A stretch of 64,000 nt of DNA from assembly GCF_900215205.1 (NCBI RefSeq), contig NZ_OBDY01000001.1, forward strand, positions 926,786 through 990,785, written 5' to 3'. Source of the DNA: Paractinoplanes atraurantiacus. Lineage in GTDB: Bacteria > Actinomycetota > Actinomycetes > Mycobacteriales > Micromonosporaceae. Of the stretch, positions 14,487-23,095 are shown one piece after another (the first letter of the stretch is position 1; each line of letters starts with the position of its first letter). The notes under the pieces were generated by a model, which did not search any database, was not told the DNA's origin, and was given only the letters and a program-made list of their open reading frames with translations. The translations under genes and the position numbers were made by a program.

Positions 14487-16348
14487 CCGTCTCCACGTTG
14501 AGCGTCGTACCCGAAGCCACCACTGCTTCGGGTACGGCCCCCAGCGCGCAGGCCTCACCGCAAAATCTTCTGCCAACCCCCACGAACTCACACCCCTCGG
14601 CCGCAAATCCTCCGGCTGCTCCAGTTTGGTACTGGCGCTCCGCCGACCTGCACCAACAGGCCATCGCCCGAGCCGCCCGCGACGACTACCCAGCCTGGCT
14701 CACCCACGTCAAAGCCGCCTCCGCGTGCACGCGGCCGGTCCGGCTGGCCGGAACCATCGCCACCATCGAAGCCGCCACCGGCCGCCTGCTCGCCGAGCGC
14801 TCCACAGCGGACATGCCGGACGGGGTCATCTACAAGCCCTGCGGCAACCGCCGCGAATCCGTCTGCCCCGCTTGCTCGAAGCTCTACCAGAACGACGCCT
14901 ACCAGATCCTGCGCACCGGCTTGATCGGCGGCAAAGGCGTACCGGAGCAGGTGGCGCATCACCCGGCGGTCTTCCCGACGTTCACCGCTCCCGGCTTCGG
15001 CGAGGTCCATACCCGCGTCGTCAAACGGCACACCTGCGCCCGCCGCAAGGACTGCGACTGCCGCCCCGAGCCGTGTCACGCCCGCCGTGATCTTAGCGTC
15101 TGCTCGCACGGCGTCCGGCTAGTCTGCTACGCCCGGCACAGCGGCGACGATCCCCGCCTCGGCACCCCTTTGTGCCTGGACTGCTACGACTACGGCACCC
15201 AAGCGGTATGGAACGTGATGGCCGGCGAACTGTGGCGGCGCACCACCATCGCCATCAACCGCTACATCCGGCGACTCGCCCGCCAGCGCGGCATCCCCGA
15301 ATTCCGGATCTACTACATCGACAAGCACGGCAAGCAGCGCAGTCGACTCGTCCCGCCGTGGCGGCTGTCGTTCGGCAAAGCCGCGGAGATGCAACGACGC
15401 GGCGTCGTGCACTTCCACGCCATCATCCGGCTCGACGGCTACCACCCCGACACCCCCGACAGCGTGCTCCCACCCCCGGCCGGGCTCGACGCCGCCGACC
15501 TGGTCGCCGCGATCGACCACGCCGCTACGACGGTGCACTTCACCACCGACCCGCACCCGGCTAAACGCGAGGGCTGGGCGATCCGTTGGGGCGACAAAGG
15601 CGTCCTGACCAAGGTGATCACTGTCGCCGCTGACGGCGACGTCACCGATACCCAGGTCGCCGCCTACCTCGCGAAGTACGCCACCAAGTCGACGGAAATC
15701 ACCGGACACGCCTCCGCCCGCCTCGACATCGACACGATCGGCCTGCACGCCAACCCCCACGGCAGCCACACCGAGAGGCTGATCAACGCCTGCTGGCGCC
15801 TCGGCCGCGCCCCGCAGCACCTCAGCCCCGACCACGGCGACGGCCTACGCACGCTGCGCGGCTACCAAGGCCCCCTCGACGGCCCGTTCGCCCAACCGTG
15901 GCGCTGCCCGGCCTGCGGCACCCGCACCCACCTGCGCGTGTGCCCGACCTGCTCGGCCCACACTGCCGCCGACGACCGGGCAACCACAGCCGCATTGAAG
16001 CAGCAACAGCCCGTGCAGCGCCCCCGGGCCACCGACCCGGCCGCCCGGCTACGCCGGTGGGCACACATGCTCGGCTTCGGCGGCCACTTCCTCACTAAGA
16101 GCCGCCGCTACTCGCTCACCTTCGCCATACTGCGCGGCAGCCGCGTCGAATTCCGTCGCCAGCAGAGTGCCGGCCCCGAGACCACCGAGCCGGGCGAACA
16201 GCCCACCACGCTGGTCGTGAACTTCCTGCAATTCGTCGGGTCCGGCTGGCGCACTGCCGCCGACGCCATGCTTGCCAACACTTCCGCTGCGATGGCCCGA
16301 GAGCACCAGGAGGCCGCCAGGGCATACCTGGCTACCGCCGCCGCCTGA
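14483..16348 (+). CDS. repSA: RepSA-type rolling-circle replication initiator
   Basis: A 621-residue protein; GTG 14483 overlaps the previous stop (GTGA). It has cysteine clusters (CPACSKLYQ; HTCARRKDCDC), the HUH motif VVHFHAIIR (His 310 and His 312) that binds the catalytic metal, and YLAKYATKSTE with the likely nicking tyrosine at 395 or 399. A zinc ribbon follows (CPACGTRTHLRVCPTCS). This is the pattern of AICE RepSA proteins, which nick the double-strand origin and start rolling-circle replication of the excised element. The origin is not identified; in pSAM2-type elements it lies in or near the rep gene. Confidence 0.88.
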   Translation: MTVSTLSVVPEATTASGTAPSAQASPQNLLPTPTNSHPSAANPPAAPVWYWRSADLHQQAIARAARDDYPAWLTHVKAASACTRPVRLAGTIATIEAATGRLLAERSTADMPDGVIYKPCGNRRESVCPACSKLYQNDAYQILRTGLIGGKGVPEQVAHHPAVFPTFTAPGFGEVHTRVVKRHTCARRKDCDCRPEPCHARRDLSVCSHGVRLVCYARHSGDDPRLGTPLCLDCYDYGTQAVWNVMAGELWRRTTIAINRYIRRLARQRGIPEFRIYYIDKHGKQRSRLVPPWRLSFGKAAEMQRRGVVHFHAIIRLDGYHPDTPDSVLPPPAGLDAADLVAAIDHAATTVHFTTDPHPAKREGWAIRWGDKGVLTKVITVAADGDVTDTQVAAYLAKYATKSTEITGHASARLDIDTIGLHANPHGSHTERLINACWRLGRAPQHLSPDHGDGLRTLRGYQGPLDGPFAQPWRCPACGTRTHLRVCPTCSAHTAADDRATTAALKQQQPVQRPRATDPAARLRRWAHMLGFGGHFLTKSRRYSLTFAILRGSRVEFRRQQSAGPETTEPGEQPTTLVVNFLQFVGSGWRTAADAMLANTSAAMAREHQEAARAYLATAAA

Positions 16349-16399
16349 CGCGCGATTCAGCGTCAAGGCCGCCTTGACCCTCCAGAGGAAGGAACCGCA

Positions 16400-16609
16400 A
16401 TGCCCACCACCCGGCCCCGGCCACTGCTTGCGGTGCGGCTCACCGGCCCCGCAAACATCGTCGCCGCTCATAAGCGACACCTGATCGAACACTTCGCCGC
16501 CGTCTACGGCGAGAACCACATATGCCGCACCAGCACCCGGCACGCCGATCACGTCGGCGAGATCAACGCCTACCTGACCGTCCGCCCGACGGAGGTGTCA
16601 CCCAGATGA
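16400..16609 (+). CDS. Small hypothetical protein before xis
   Basis: A 69-residue protein with a good ribosome site (AGAGGAAGGAACC) before ATG 16400. Predicted strand-helix-strand (LLAVRLTGP; AHKRHLIEHFAAVYG; GEINAYLTVRP), like a small ferredoxin-like domain. Its stop overlaps the excisionase start (ATGA), so the two are coupled. No family recognised. Confidence 0.6.
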   Translation: MPTTRPRPLLAVRLTGPANIVAAHKRHLIEHFAAVYGENHICRTSTRHADHVGEINAYLTVRPTEVSPR

Positions 16610-16800
16610 GGAATTCCCGCTCGCATTTGACGGTGGCTGACTTCTGCGCGGAAATGGAAATCGCGCGGTCTACCTTCTACGACTGGCGAACCAAGAAGGT
16701 CGCTCCCCGCTGTATCAAGCTGCCGAACGGGGAATTGCGGATCAGGCGATCCGAATATGAACGGTGGCTTGACGAACTGGAAGAAGCGAAGGCGGCCTAG
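16606..16800 (+). CDS. xis: Excisionase, MerR/HTH_17-like
   Basis: A 64-residue protein with LTVADFCAEMEIARSTFYDWRTKKVAPRC followed by a wing, KLPNGELRIRRSEYERWLDEL. This is the winged-helix excisionase (HTH_17) type placed before AICE integrases. It should direct the integrase towards excision by bending the attachment arms. It is coupled to the upstream small gene and ends 1 bp before the integrase GTG. Confidence 0.85.
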   Translation: MRNSRSHLTVADFCAEMEIARSTFYDWRTKKVAPRCIKLPNGELRIRRSEYERWLDELEEAKAA

Positions 16801-16801
16801 G

Positions 16802-18247
16802 GTGGAGACGACGTACGACGTCCGTATCTACAAGACGGAGGTCTACCGGGGTGCGAAGGCCACCACGTACTGGGTGCGGTGGCGGGTGGCCGATCGGCGC
16901 TTCAAAGAGCCATTCAGGCAGAAGGCTCTGGCTGAAAGCTTCCGGGCCGACCTGACGTCGGCTGCCCGTAAGGGCGAAGCTTTCGTTGTCGAGAGCGGCC
17001 GCCCGGTGTCGCTGCACCGGGAGCTGCGCAACATGACGTGCTACGAACTCGCGTGCTCGTACGCCGATTTGAAGTGGCCGCGATCGGCTGCGATGACCCG
17101 CAAGACGGCGGCGGAAGCGCTGACCGCTGTCATCCCTCAGCTCTTCAAGAGTACGAAGGGTAAGCCGGCCGATCGGCTTATCCGGACGGCGTTGCGTCGG
17201 TGGGCGTTCAACACGCCCGCCCGCCAGCACGAGGAGGCGATACCGTCCGAGATCCGTGCCGCTTTGTCGTGGGTGGCGCGGAACAGCCTGCCCGCCTCGG
17301 CGCTACTGGACGCCGAGGTGCTGCGCCGCACGTTGGACGGGCTAACCCTCCGCTTGGACGGACAGCCGATGTCTCCGGATGTGGTCTCGCGTCGGCGAAA
17401 GATATTTACCGCGATGCTGGAACACGGGGTCGAGGCAAAGGCGCTCGGCCACAATCCGTGGCCGAAATTGAAATGGACGGCTCCGCGTTCATCGAATAGC
17501 GGTGTCGATCGGCGACGGGTGGTCAATCCGATGCAGGCCCGAACCCTTTTTGCGGCGGTAGGTCGTCAGGGGCGGATCGGGCCGCGAATGGTCACGTACT
17601 ACGAGTGCCTGTACTACGCGATGCTGCGACCGGAGGAGGCGGCGAGTATCGAGCTGCCCCGCAACCTCGTGCTGCCGGACGGCGACGACGAATGGGGGGA
17701 GTTCGTCCTGGAGGCGGCTGAGCCGCACGCGGGGAAGGCATGGACCGATTCCGGCCGGAACCGTGACCGCCGCCAGCTCAAGCAACGGGCGATCGGGGAA
17801 GTCCGGCGGGTACCCTGCCCGCCGGTGCTGACCGCGAGCATCCGTCGGCACATCGAGCGGTTCAAGCTCGGCCCCGGAGGACGGCTGTTCGTCGGCGAGC
17901 GCAATAAGACTGAGTTGCCGATCCTGACGATCAATCGCGTCTGGCGGCAAGCACGCGCGGCGGCCTTTACGCCGGAGGTCTACGCCTCGCCGCTGGGGGA
18001 GACGCCCTACGACTTGCGCCATGCTGGGATCTCGACGCAGCTCAACGCGGGCATCTCGCCTACACAGATCGCGGAGTGGGCCGGTCAATCGCCGGAGGTG
18101 CTATGGCGTAACTACGCCAAGTGCCTCGACGGTGGAGTGGCAGAGCTGCGGCGTCGGATGGAGGCCGGTTACGGCGTCACCCGGCAGGCGGGAGGCGGGT
18201 CGAACGTCGGCACGTATTCGGCACAGATCCTCGTAGAGGGCCGGTGA
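16802..18247 (+). CDS. int: Tyrosine recombinase (AICE integrase)
   Basis: A 481-residue integrase from GTG 16802; an in-frame ATG at 16757 lies inside xis. The catalytic domain has Arg 276 (AMLRPEEA), YDLRHAG with Arg 406 and His 407 (Tyr where box II often has His), and the nucleophile Tyr 438 in LWRNYAKCL. The position usually held by His/Trp before it is Gln (WAGQS). It recombines the 49-bp att core in tRNA-Arg. The last codons (VGTYSAQ) are written by the arm-type repeat at 18207-18224, so the gene's end doubles as a binding site. The stop is about 85 bp from the tRNA. Confidence 0.93.
   Translation: METTYDVRIYKTEVYRGAKATTYWVRWRVADRRFKEPFRQKALAESFRADLTSAARKGEAFVVESGRPVSLHRELRNMTCYELACSYADLKWPRSAAMTRKTAAEALTAVIPQLFKSTKGKPADRLIRTALRRWAFNTPARQHEEAIPSEIRAALSWVARNSLPASALLDAEVLRRTLDGLTLRLDGQPMSPDVVSRRRKIFTAMLEHGVEAKALGHNPWPKLKWTAPRSSNSGVDRRRVVNPMQARTLFAAVGRQGRIGPRMVTYYECLYYAMLRPEEAASIELPRNLVLPDGDDEWGEFVLEAAEPHAGKAWTDSGRNRDRRQLKQRAIGEVRRVPCPPVLTASIRRHIERFKLGPGGRLFVGERNKTELPILTINRVWRQARAAAFTPEVYASPLGETPYDLRHAGISTQLNAGISPTQIAEWAGQSPEVLWRNYAKCLDGGVAELRRRMEAGYGVTRQAGGGSNVGTYSAQILVEGR
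18207..18224. repeat. Right arm-type integrase/excisionase site (candidate)
   Basis: The second copy of TCGGCACGTATTCGGCAC, identical to 3035-3052 and in the same orientation. It lies within the last codons of int, about 107 bp from the attR core. Confidence 0.6.
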
Positions 18248-18330
18248 CGATCGGATGCAGCCGGACAAGCGTTCGAAGCGGACTGGGGTGTTTCCGCTGG
18301 TAGAGAGGGTGTGTGCCCTGGTGGTGCCTT

Positions 18331-18379
18331 GTGCCCCCGGCAGGATTCGAACCTGCGCTTTCGCCTCCGGAGGGCGACG
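18331..18379. repeat. attR: 49-bp repeat within tRNA-Arg
   Basis: Perfect 49-bp match to 2914-2962. Together with the chromosomal 18380-18403 it makes the intact tRNA gene. Excision by the integrase would leave one copy and the uninterrupted locus. Confidence 0.93.
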
Positions 18380-18403
18380 CTCTATCCCCTGAGCTACGGG
18401 GGC
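18332..18403 (-). tRNA. tRNA-Arg(CCG)
   Basis: A 72-nt cloverleaf on the minus strand: acceptor GCCCCCG/CGGGGGC, D arm GCTC/GAGC, anticodon stem TCGCC/GGCGA around loop CTCCGGA (anticodon CCG), T arm GCAGG-TTCGAAT-CCTGC, discriminator A. The 3' CCA is not encoded. It is the integration target of the element; its 3' 48 nt belong to the attR repeat. Confidence 0.96.
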
Positions 18404-18437
18404 TCAGTGGTTCAGAACTCTAGCAGGCCCCAAGGAA

Positions 18438-18468
18438 GCGCCGCCAACCGGATACGGGTTGGCGGCGC
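18438..18468 (-). terminator. Terminator of the DUF3105/DUF305 operon
   Basis: A perfect 12-bp stem GCGCCGCCAACC (18438-18449) / GGTTGGCGGCGC (18457-18468) with a 7-nt loop, 10 bp past the DUF305 stop on the minus strand and followed by TTCCTT. Confidence 0.75.
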
Positions 18469-18478
18469 CTACGGGTTG

Positions 18479-19135
18479 TCAGCTGGCCTGGATGCTTTTC
18501 AGGAGCTGGTCTATCAGGGCTATCTCGCTCTGCTGGCCGGTGACCATGGTCTGGGCCAGCCAGGTGACGTCTTTGTTGTCGGAGAGCTTGAGGATCTCCT
18601 GGGCCATGTGGATGCCGCCCAGGTGGTGCTGGCGCATCAGGGTGAGGAACTGGATGTCCAGGTCTTTGCCCTTGGCCTCTCGGAGCTTGGCCAGCTGCTC
18701 GGGGGTGGCCATGCCGGGCATGAGGCCGTTGACGACCGAGCCGGCCGAGTCGGGCATCCAGGCCATGGGCTCCTGGGAGCTGGTCGGGCTGAGGCCCCAG
18801 TTGCGCAGCCAGGCCTGCATGTAGCCGATCTGGCCGTGCTGGGTCAGGGCGATGTCACCGGAGAGGGTGACGATGCGGCTGTCCGCCGAGTCGGCGTGGG
18901 CGATCATCGACATCTCGACCGCCTGGGCGTGGTGGGTGGACATGTCGCGCAGGAAGCCGGCTTCGACCGAGTCGTCGCCGGGGTGGGTGAGGCGGGGGAT
19001 CAGGACGCCGCCGCCCAGGCCCAGCGCCAGGCCGAGGGCCAGGGTGGCGACCAGCCACCAGAGGCCGACCCGGCGGCCGCCGCCCGAGGAGATCGGGGCG
19101 GCGACCGTCGCGGACTGGTCGGTGGTGACCGGCAT
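18479..19135 (-). CDS. DUF305-family membrane-anchored protein
   Basis: A 218-residue protein with one N-terminal membrane segment (VGLWWLVATLALGLALGLGGGVL) and an extracytoplasmic DUF305 domain of paired helices with the usual histidine and methionine motifs (FLRDMSTHHAQAVEMS; TLMRQHHLGGIHMAQ). DUF305 relatives such as CopM bind copper or silver outside the cell. Its ATG shares a base with the DUF3105 stop (TGATG), so both are made from one message. Confidence 0.88.
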   Translation of the reverse strand: MPVTTDQSATVAAPISSGGGRRVGLWWLVATLALGLALGLGGGVLIPRLTHPGDDSVEAGFLRDMSTHHAQAVEMSMIAHADSADSRIVTLSGDIALTQHGQIGYMQAWLRNWGLSPTSSQEPMAWMPDSAGSVVNGLMPGMATPEQLAKLREAKGKDLDIQFLTLMRQHHLGGIHMAQEILKLSDNKDVTWLAQTMVTGQQSEIALIDQLLKSIQAS

Positions 19136-19941
19136 CAGCTGCCCGTCATCCCGGTGCCGGTGGCCGCCGCGGTCACCGGGCCGGTGGTGGTGTTGCCGCT
19201 GGAGCAGGCCGCGCCGGGCTCCATGGACGCGTTGAGGCGCGCGTTCTTGATGAACTCGTCGATGCGGCTGTCGTCGGCGTTGTCGACCTTGAGCTGGTAG
19301 CCCCAGACCTGGAGGGAGATGTTCTTGTCGAGGCCCGCGTAGGGCGACATGAACATGTAGTCCTGGCCCTGGACCTTCTGCTTCAGCTCCTCGACCTGGT
19401 CGGCGGCGAGGCCCTGCTTGTACGTGATCCAGACCGCGCCGTGCTCGAGGCTGTGCACCGCGTGCTCGTTGGCGATGGGCTCGGTGTAGACGTCGCCCAT
19501 GCAGTTCTGCCAGACGCCGTTGTGGGCGCCGCCCACCGGCGGGCTGGTGATGTACTGCAGGGTGCCGTCCTTGTGGTCGCGGGCGTCGATGGCCGCGTTC
19601 TTCTGCGCGCGGTAGTCGACGACGCCGTCGATGGCGTTGACCCGGTCTTCCCAGCTGCCGCCGCCCTTGACCGCGGCGAACACGCCGTAGCCGATGATGC
19701 CGACCGCGATCAGCACGACGACGCCGGCCACCGCGATGGGGCCCCAGTTGCGGCTGCCGGAGACCTTGACCGGAGTGACGGGCTTGCGGCCTTTGCCCCC
19801 CTTGCCGGGCGTCTGCTTCTTGGCGCCGGGACGAGACGCGCCGGGGCGGGAACCGCCAGCGGGCGGCTTGCCCTGACCGGAGGTCTTGCCGACCTTGACG
19901 GTGGACGGGACCCTCTCGGGACCCGGCGTGCTCATGCTCAT
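19135..19941 (-). CDS. DUF3105-family membrane protein
   Basis: A 268-residue protein: a basic Pro/Gly/Lys-rich cytoplasmic N-terminus (about 1-65), one membrane helix (WGPIAVAGVVVLIAVGIIGYGVF), and an outer domain with the DUF3105 signature PPVGGAHNGVWQNC...EHAVHSLEHGAVWITY. Function unknown; it commonly precedes DUF305 in this group. ATG 19941 has GAGGAA upstream; a second ATG two codons later is possible. It diverges from argS. Confidence 0.85.
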   Translation of the reverse strand: MSMSTPGPERVPSTVKVGKTSGQGKPPAGGSRPGASRPGAKKQTPGKGGKGRKPVTPVKVSGSRNWGPIAVAGVVVLIAVGIIGYGVFAAVKGGGSWEDRVNAIDGVVDYRAQKNAAIDARDHKDGTLQYITSPPVGGAHNGVWQNCMGDVYTEPIANEHAVHSLEHGAVWITYKQGLAADQVEELKQKVQGQDYMFMSPYAGLDKNISLQVWGYQLKVDNADDSRIDEFIKNARLNASMEPGAACSSGNTTTGPVTAAATGTGMTGS

Positions 19942-20030
19942 CGTTCCTCGTCGTTCGTCAGGAGAGGGGATTCGTCAGGAGGGGGAAACCGGTGCGCGGG
20001 TGGCCACCGAGCGTCGAAGTCTACCCCCGA

Positions 20031-20036
20031 TAGCAT
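20031..20036 (+). promoter_or_regulatory. -10 box of a leaderless argS transcript
   Basis: TAGCAT ends 6 nt before the argS GTG at 20043, with no ribosome site between. This spacing places the transcription start at or next to the start codon, so the mRNA is probably leaderless. Confidence 0.55.
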
Positions 20037-20042
20037 GGTTGA

Positions 20043-21707
20043 GTGACTCCCGCCAACCTTGCTTCCACCGTTCTCTCAGCTGCTCGTGCCGTGTTCGAGA
20101 CCCGCGGCCTCGACCTCTCCGCGCTGCCGGAGACGACGACGGTGGAGCGGCCCCGCAACCCCGAGCACGGCGACTACGCCTCGACGCTCGCCCTGCAACT
20201 GGGCAAGAAGGCCGGGGTGGCGCCGCGTGAGCTGGCCGCCGCGCTGGCCGAGGAGCTGAGCAGTCAGCCGGGCGTCAAGTCGGTGGAGATCGCCGGCCCG
20301 GGCTTCCTGAACATCCGGCTCGACGCCGCCGCGGCCGGGGTGCTGGCCCGCGACATCGTCGCGGCCGGTTCGGAGTACGGGCATTCGGGCGCCCTGACCG
20401 GCGAGAAGATCAACCTCGAGTTCGTCTCGGCCAACCCGACCGGACCGGTGCACATCGGCGGCGTCCGGTGGGCCGCGGTCGGCGACGCGCTGTCCCGGCT
20501 GCTGCGCGCGGCCGGCGCCACGGTCGGCACGGAGTACTACTTCAACGACGCCGGCTCGCAGATCGACCGGTTCGCGAAGTCGCTGCTGGCCAGCGCCAAG
20601 GGCGAGCCCGCGCCCGAGGACGGCTACGGCGGCGCGTACATCGCGGAGATCGCGACCGCGGTCGTGGCCGAGGCTCCCGACGTACTCAAGCTGGATGATC
20701 TTGAAGCTCTCGAGACCTTCCGGCGTGTCGGCGTGGAGCTGATGTTCGCCGAGATCAAGCAGTCGCTGACCGAGTTCGGCGTGCAATTCGACACGTACTT
20801 CAACGAGAAGGACCTGCACGACCGGGGCGAATTGCAGGAGGCCCTCGACCGGCTGCGCGAGCAGGGGCACATCTTCGAATCCGACGGCGCCACCTGGCTG
20901 CGCACGACCGAGTTCGGCGACGACAAGGACCGGGTGCTGCGCAAGTCGGACGGCGACTGGACCTATTTCGCGGCCGACTGCGCCTACTACCTCGACAAGC
21001 GCAAGCGCGGCTTCGACCGGGTCGTGATCATGTTGGGCGCCGACCACCACGGCTACATCGGCCGGATGAAGGCGATGTCGGCCTGCTTCGGCGACGACCC
21101 GTCGAAAAATCTCGAGATCCTCATCGGCCAGCTGGTCAATCTGGTGCGCGACGGCGAGCCGGTACGGATGAGCAAGCGCGCCGGCACGGTCGTGACCCTG
21201 GAGGACTTCGTCGACGCCCTGGGCGTGGACGCCACGCGGTACGCGCTGGCCCGTTACTCGTCCGACTCGCCGATCAACCTGGACATCGAGATCTGGACCC
21301 GGGCGAGCAACGAAAACCCGGTCTACTACGTGCAGTACGTGGCGGCCCGCACCTTCAACGTCGCCATCAACGCCCGGGACAAGGGTGTGACCCGCGGCGA
21401 GGCGGCCGACTTCAAGCCGGAGCTGCTCGTCCACGAGAAGGAGAACGAGCTCCTCAAGACCCTCGGCGAATATCCGGACGTGGTGGCCCGGAGCGCGCAG
21501 CTGCGCGAGCCGCACCACGTCGCGCGCTACCTCGAGGAGCTGTCCGGGGCGTACCACCGCTTCTACAGCGAGTGCCGGGTCACGCCGCAGGGCGACGAGC
21601 CGGTCACCGACACCCACCGCGCGCGGCTCTGGCTCAACGACGCCACCCGTACGGTGATTGCCAACGGTTTGGGCCTGCTCGGCGTCTCGGCGCCCGAAAG
21701 GATGTAG
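20043..21707 (+). CDS. argS: Arginyl-tRNA synthetase
   Basis: A 554-residue class I synthetase that charges tRNA-Arg. N-terminal additional domain, then the catalytic core with [13 protein letters not shown] (HIGH-type), [48 protein letters not shown] (MSK region), and a helical anticodon-binding C-terminus ending [14 protein letters not shown]. The GTG start at 20043 is probably leaderless. It opens the argS-lysA-hom gene set. Confidence 0.97.
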   Translation: MTPANLASTVLSAARAVFETRGLDLSALPETTTVERPRNPEHGDYASTLALQLGKKAGVAPRELAAALAEELSSQPGVKSVEIAGPGFLNIRLDAAAAGVLARDIVAAGSEYGHSGALTGEKINLEFVSANPTGPVHIGGVRWAAVGDALSRLLRAAGATVGTEYYFNDAGSQIDRFAKSLLASAKGEPAPEDGYGGAYIAEIATAVVAEAPDVLKLDDLEALETFRRVGVELMFAEIKQSLTEFGVQFDTYFNEKDLHDRGELQEALDRLREQGHIFESDGATWLRTTEFGDDKDRVLRKSDGDWTYFAADCAYYLDKRKRGFDRVVIMLGADHHGYIGRMKAMSACFGDDPSKNLEILIGQLVNLVRDGEPVRMSKRAGTVVTLEDFVDALGVDATRYALARYSSDSPINLDIEIWTRASNENPVYYVQYVAARTFNVAINARDKGVTRGEAADFKPELLVHEKENELLKTLGEYPDVVARSAQLREPHHVARYLEELSGAYHRFYSECRVTPQGDEPVTDTHRARLWLNDATRTVIANGLGLLGVSAPERM

Positions 21708-21709
21708 GG

Positions 21710-23095
21710 ATGCGCGCGCATGAGGCCGGGGCGCTGCACGGCGACCTCGGGCACCGGGGACCGGCGTGGCTGCGTACGCCCGAGGATGTCAACGCTCTGG
21801 TGCCGCAGCTGTGGCCCCGCACGGTCAATCGCTCGGAGAGCGGGCATCTGGAGATCGGCGGCGTGAGCGTGGCCGATCTGGCGGCCGAGCACGGCACGCC
21901 GGCCTACCTGCTCGACGAGGACGATCTGCGCTCGCGGTGCCGGGAGTTCGCGGCCGCCTTCGGTGACGCCGACGTCTTCTACGCGGGCAAGTCGTTCCTG
22001 TGCAAGGCGGTCGTGCGGATCATCGAGGAGGAGGGCCTCTTCCTCGACGTCTGCTCGGGCGGCGAGCTGGCGGTGGCGCTCAAAGCCGGCTTCCCGCCGG
22101 AGCGGATGGGCTTCCACGGCAACAACAAGTCGATCTCCGAGCTGCAGCGGGCGCTCGACGCGGGCGTCGGCCGCATCATTGTGGACTCTTTTCAGGAAAT
22201 CGACCGCCTAAGCGAAATGTCCGAAAGGGCGGGCAAGCGGCCGAACGTCCTCGTACGCGTCACGGTGGGTGTCGAGGCTCACACCCACGAGTTCATCGCG
22301 ACCGCCCACGAGGACCAGAAGTTCGGCTTCTCGCTGGCCGGCGGGGCGGCCCTCCAGGCCGCGCTCAAGATCCTCGACGAGAACAAACTCGAGCTCAAGG
22401 GCCTGCACTCCCACATCGGCTCGCAGATCTTCGACACCAGCGGCTTCGAGGTGTCCGCCCGCCGCATCGTCGAGCTCCAGGCCCAGATCCGCGACGCCCG
22501 CGGGGTCGAGCTGCCCGACCTCGACCTGGGCGGCGGCTTCGGCATCGCGTACACCACCCAGGACACCCCCTCCACCCCAGGCGACCTGGCCAAACGGCTC
22601 AACAAGATCATCGAGAGCGAGTGCGATCTCGCCTCGCTGCGCAAGCCGAGGATCTCCATCGAGCCGGGCCGGGCCATCGTGGGCCCGGCTGTCTTCACCT
22701 TGTACGAGGTGGGAACGGTCAAGGACGTCGACGGCATCCGCACCTACGTGAGCGTCGACGGCGGTATGAGCGACAACATCCGTACCGCCCTCTACGACGC
22801 CTCCTACTCGGCCACCGTGGCGAGCCGGGAGAGCGCCGCCGAGCCGATGCTGGCCCGCGTGGTGGGAAAGCATTGTGAATCCGGGGACATCGTCGTGAAG
22901 GATGAATTCCTGCCCGCGGACGTGCAGCCCGGAGATCTTCTCGCGGTGCCCGGCACCGGCGCGTACTGCCGGAGCATGGCCAGCAACTACAACCACGTCC
23001 CTCGGCCGCCGGTGGTGGCGGTGCGCGACGGCGCCTCGCGCGTGATCGTGCGCCGGGAGACCGAGGACGACCTGCTCGCATTGGATGTCGGATGA
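21710..23095 (+). CDS. lysA: Diaminopimelate decarboxylase
   Basis: A 461-residue PLP enzyme that makes L-lysine from meso-diaminopimelate. PLP lysine in DVFYAGKSFLCKA, His in LHSHIGSQIF, DLGGGFGIAY, EPGRAIVGPA, and the C-terminal GTGAYCRSMASNYN substrate motif. ATG 21710 is 3 bp after the argS stop; the frame extends back into argS but that part is not LysA-like. The last base pairs overlap hom (ATGA). Confidence 0.97.
   Translation: MRAHEAGALHGDLGHRGPAWLRTPEDVNALVPQLWPRTVNRSESGHLEIGGVSVADLAAEHGTPAYLLDEDDLRSRCREFAAAFGDADVFYAGKSFLCKAVVRIIEEEGLFLDVCSGGELAVALKAGFPPERMGFHGNNKSISELQRALDAGVGRIIVDSFQEIDRLSEMSERAGKRPNVLVRVTVGVEAHTHEFIATAHEDQKFGFSLAGGAALQAALKILDENKLELKGLHSHIGSQIFDTSGFEVSARRIVELQAQIRDARGVELPDLDLGGGFGIAYTTQDTPSTPGDLAKRLNKIIESECDLASLRKPRISIEPGRAIVGPAVFTLYEVGTVKDVDGIRTYVSVDGGMSDNIRTALYDASYSATVASRESAAEPMLARVVGKHCESGDIVVKDEFLPADVQPGDLLAVPGTGAYCRSMASNYNHVPRPPVVAVRDGASRVIVRRETEDDLLALDVG

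Larger units (their letters stand above)
2914..18379. mobile_element. Integrated AICE (pSAM2-like) in tRNA-Arg(CCG)
   Basis: A 15.4-kb element bounded by perfect 49-bp repeats made from the tRNA-Arg 3' end. It has the AICE core in the usual order: FtsK-type translocase, DUF2637 spread-type protein, RepSA-type HUH initiator, excisionase, and tyrosine integrase next to the intact tRNA. The cargo is small: a GNAT enzyme, an HTH/TPR regulator and about ten uncharacterised proteins. Integration restored the tRNA, so its 3' 49 bp now come from the element's attP. Genes for integration, replication and transfer all look intact, so the element may still be mobile. Confidence 0.93.

Noticed and set aside
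7094..18247. A pyrimidine cyclase partner for the PycTM-like gene
   Set aside because: No class III nucleotidyl cyclase domain is visible in any gene of the element or its flanks.
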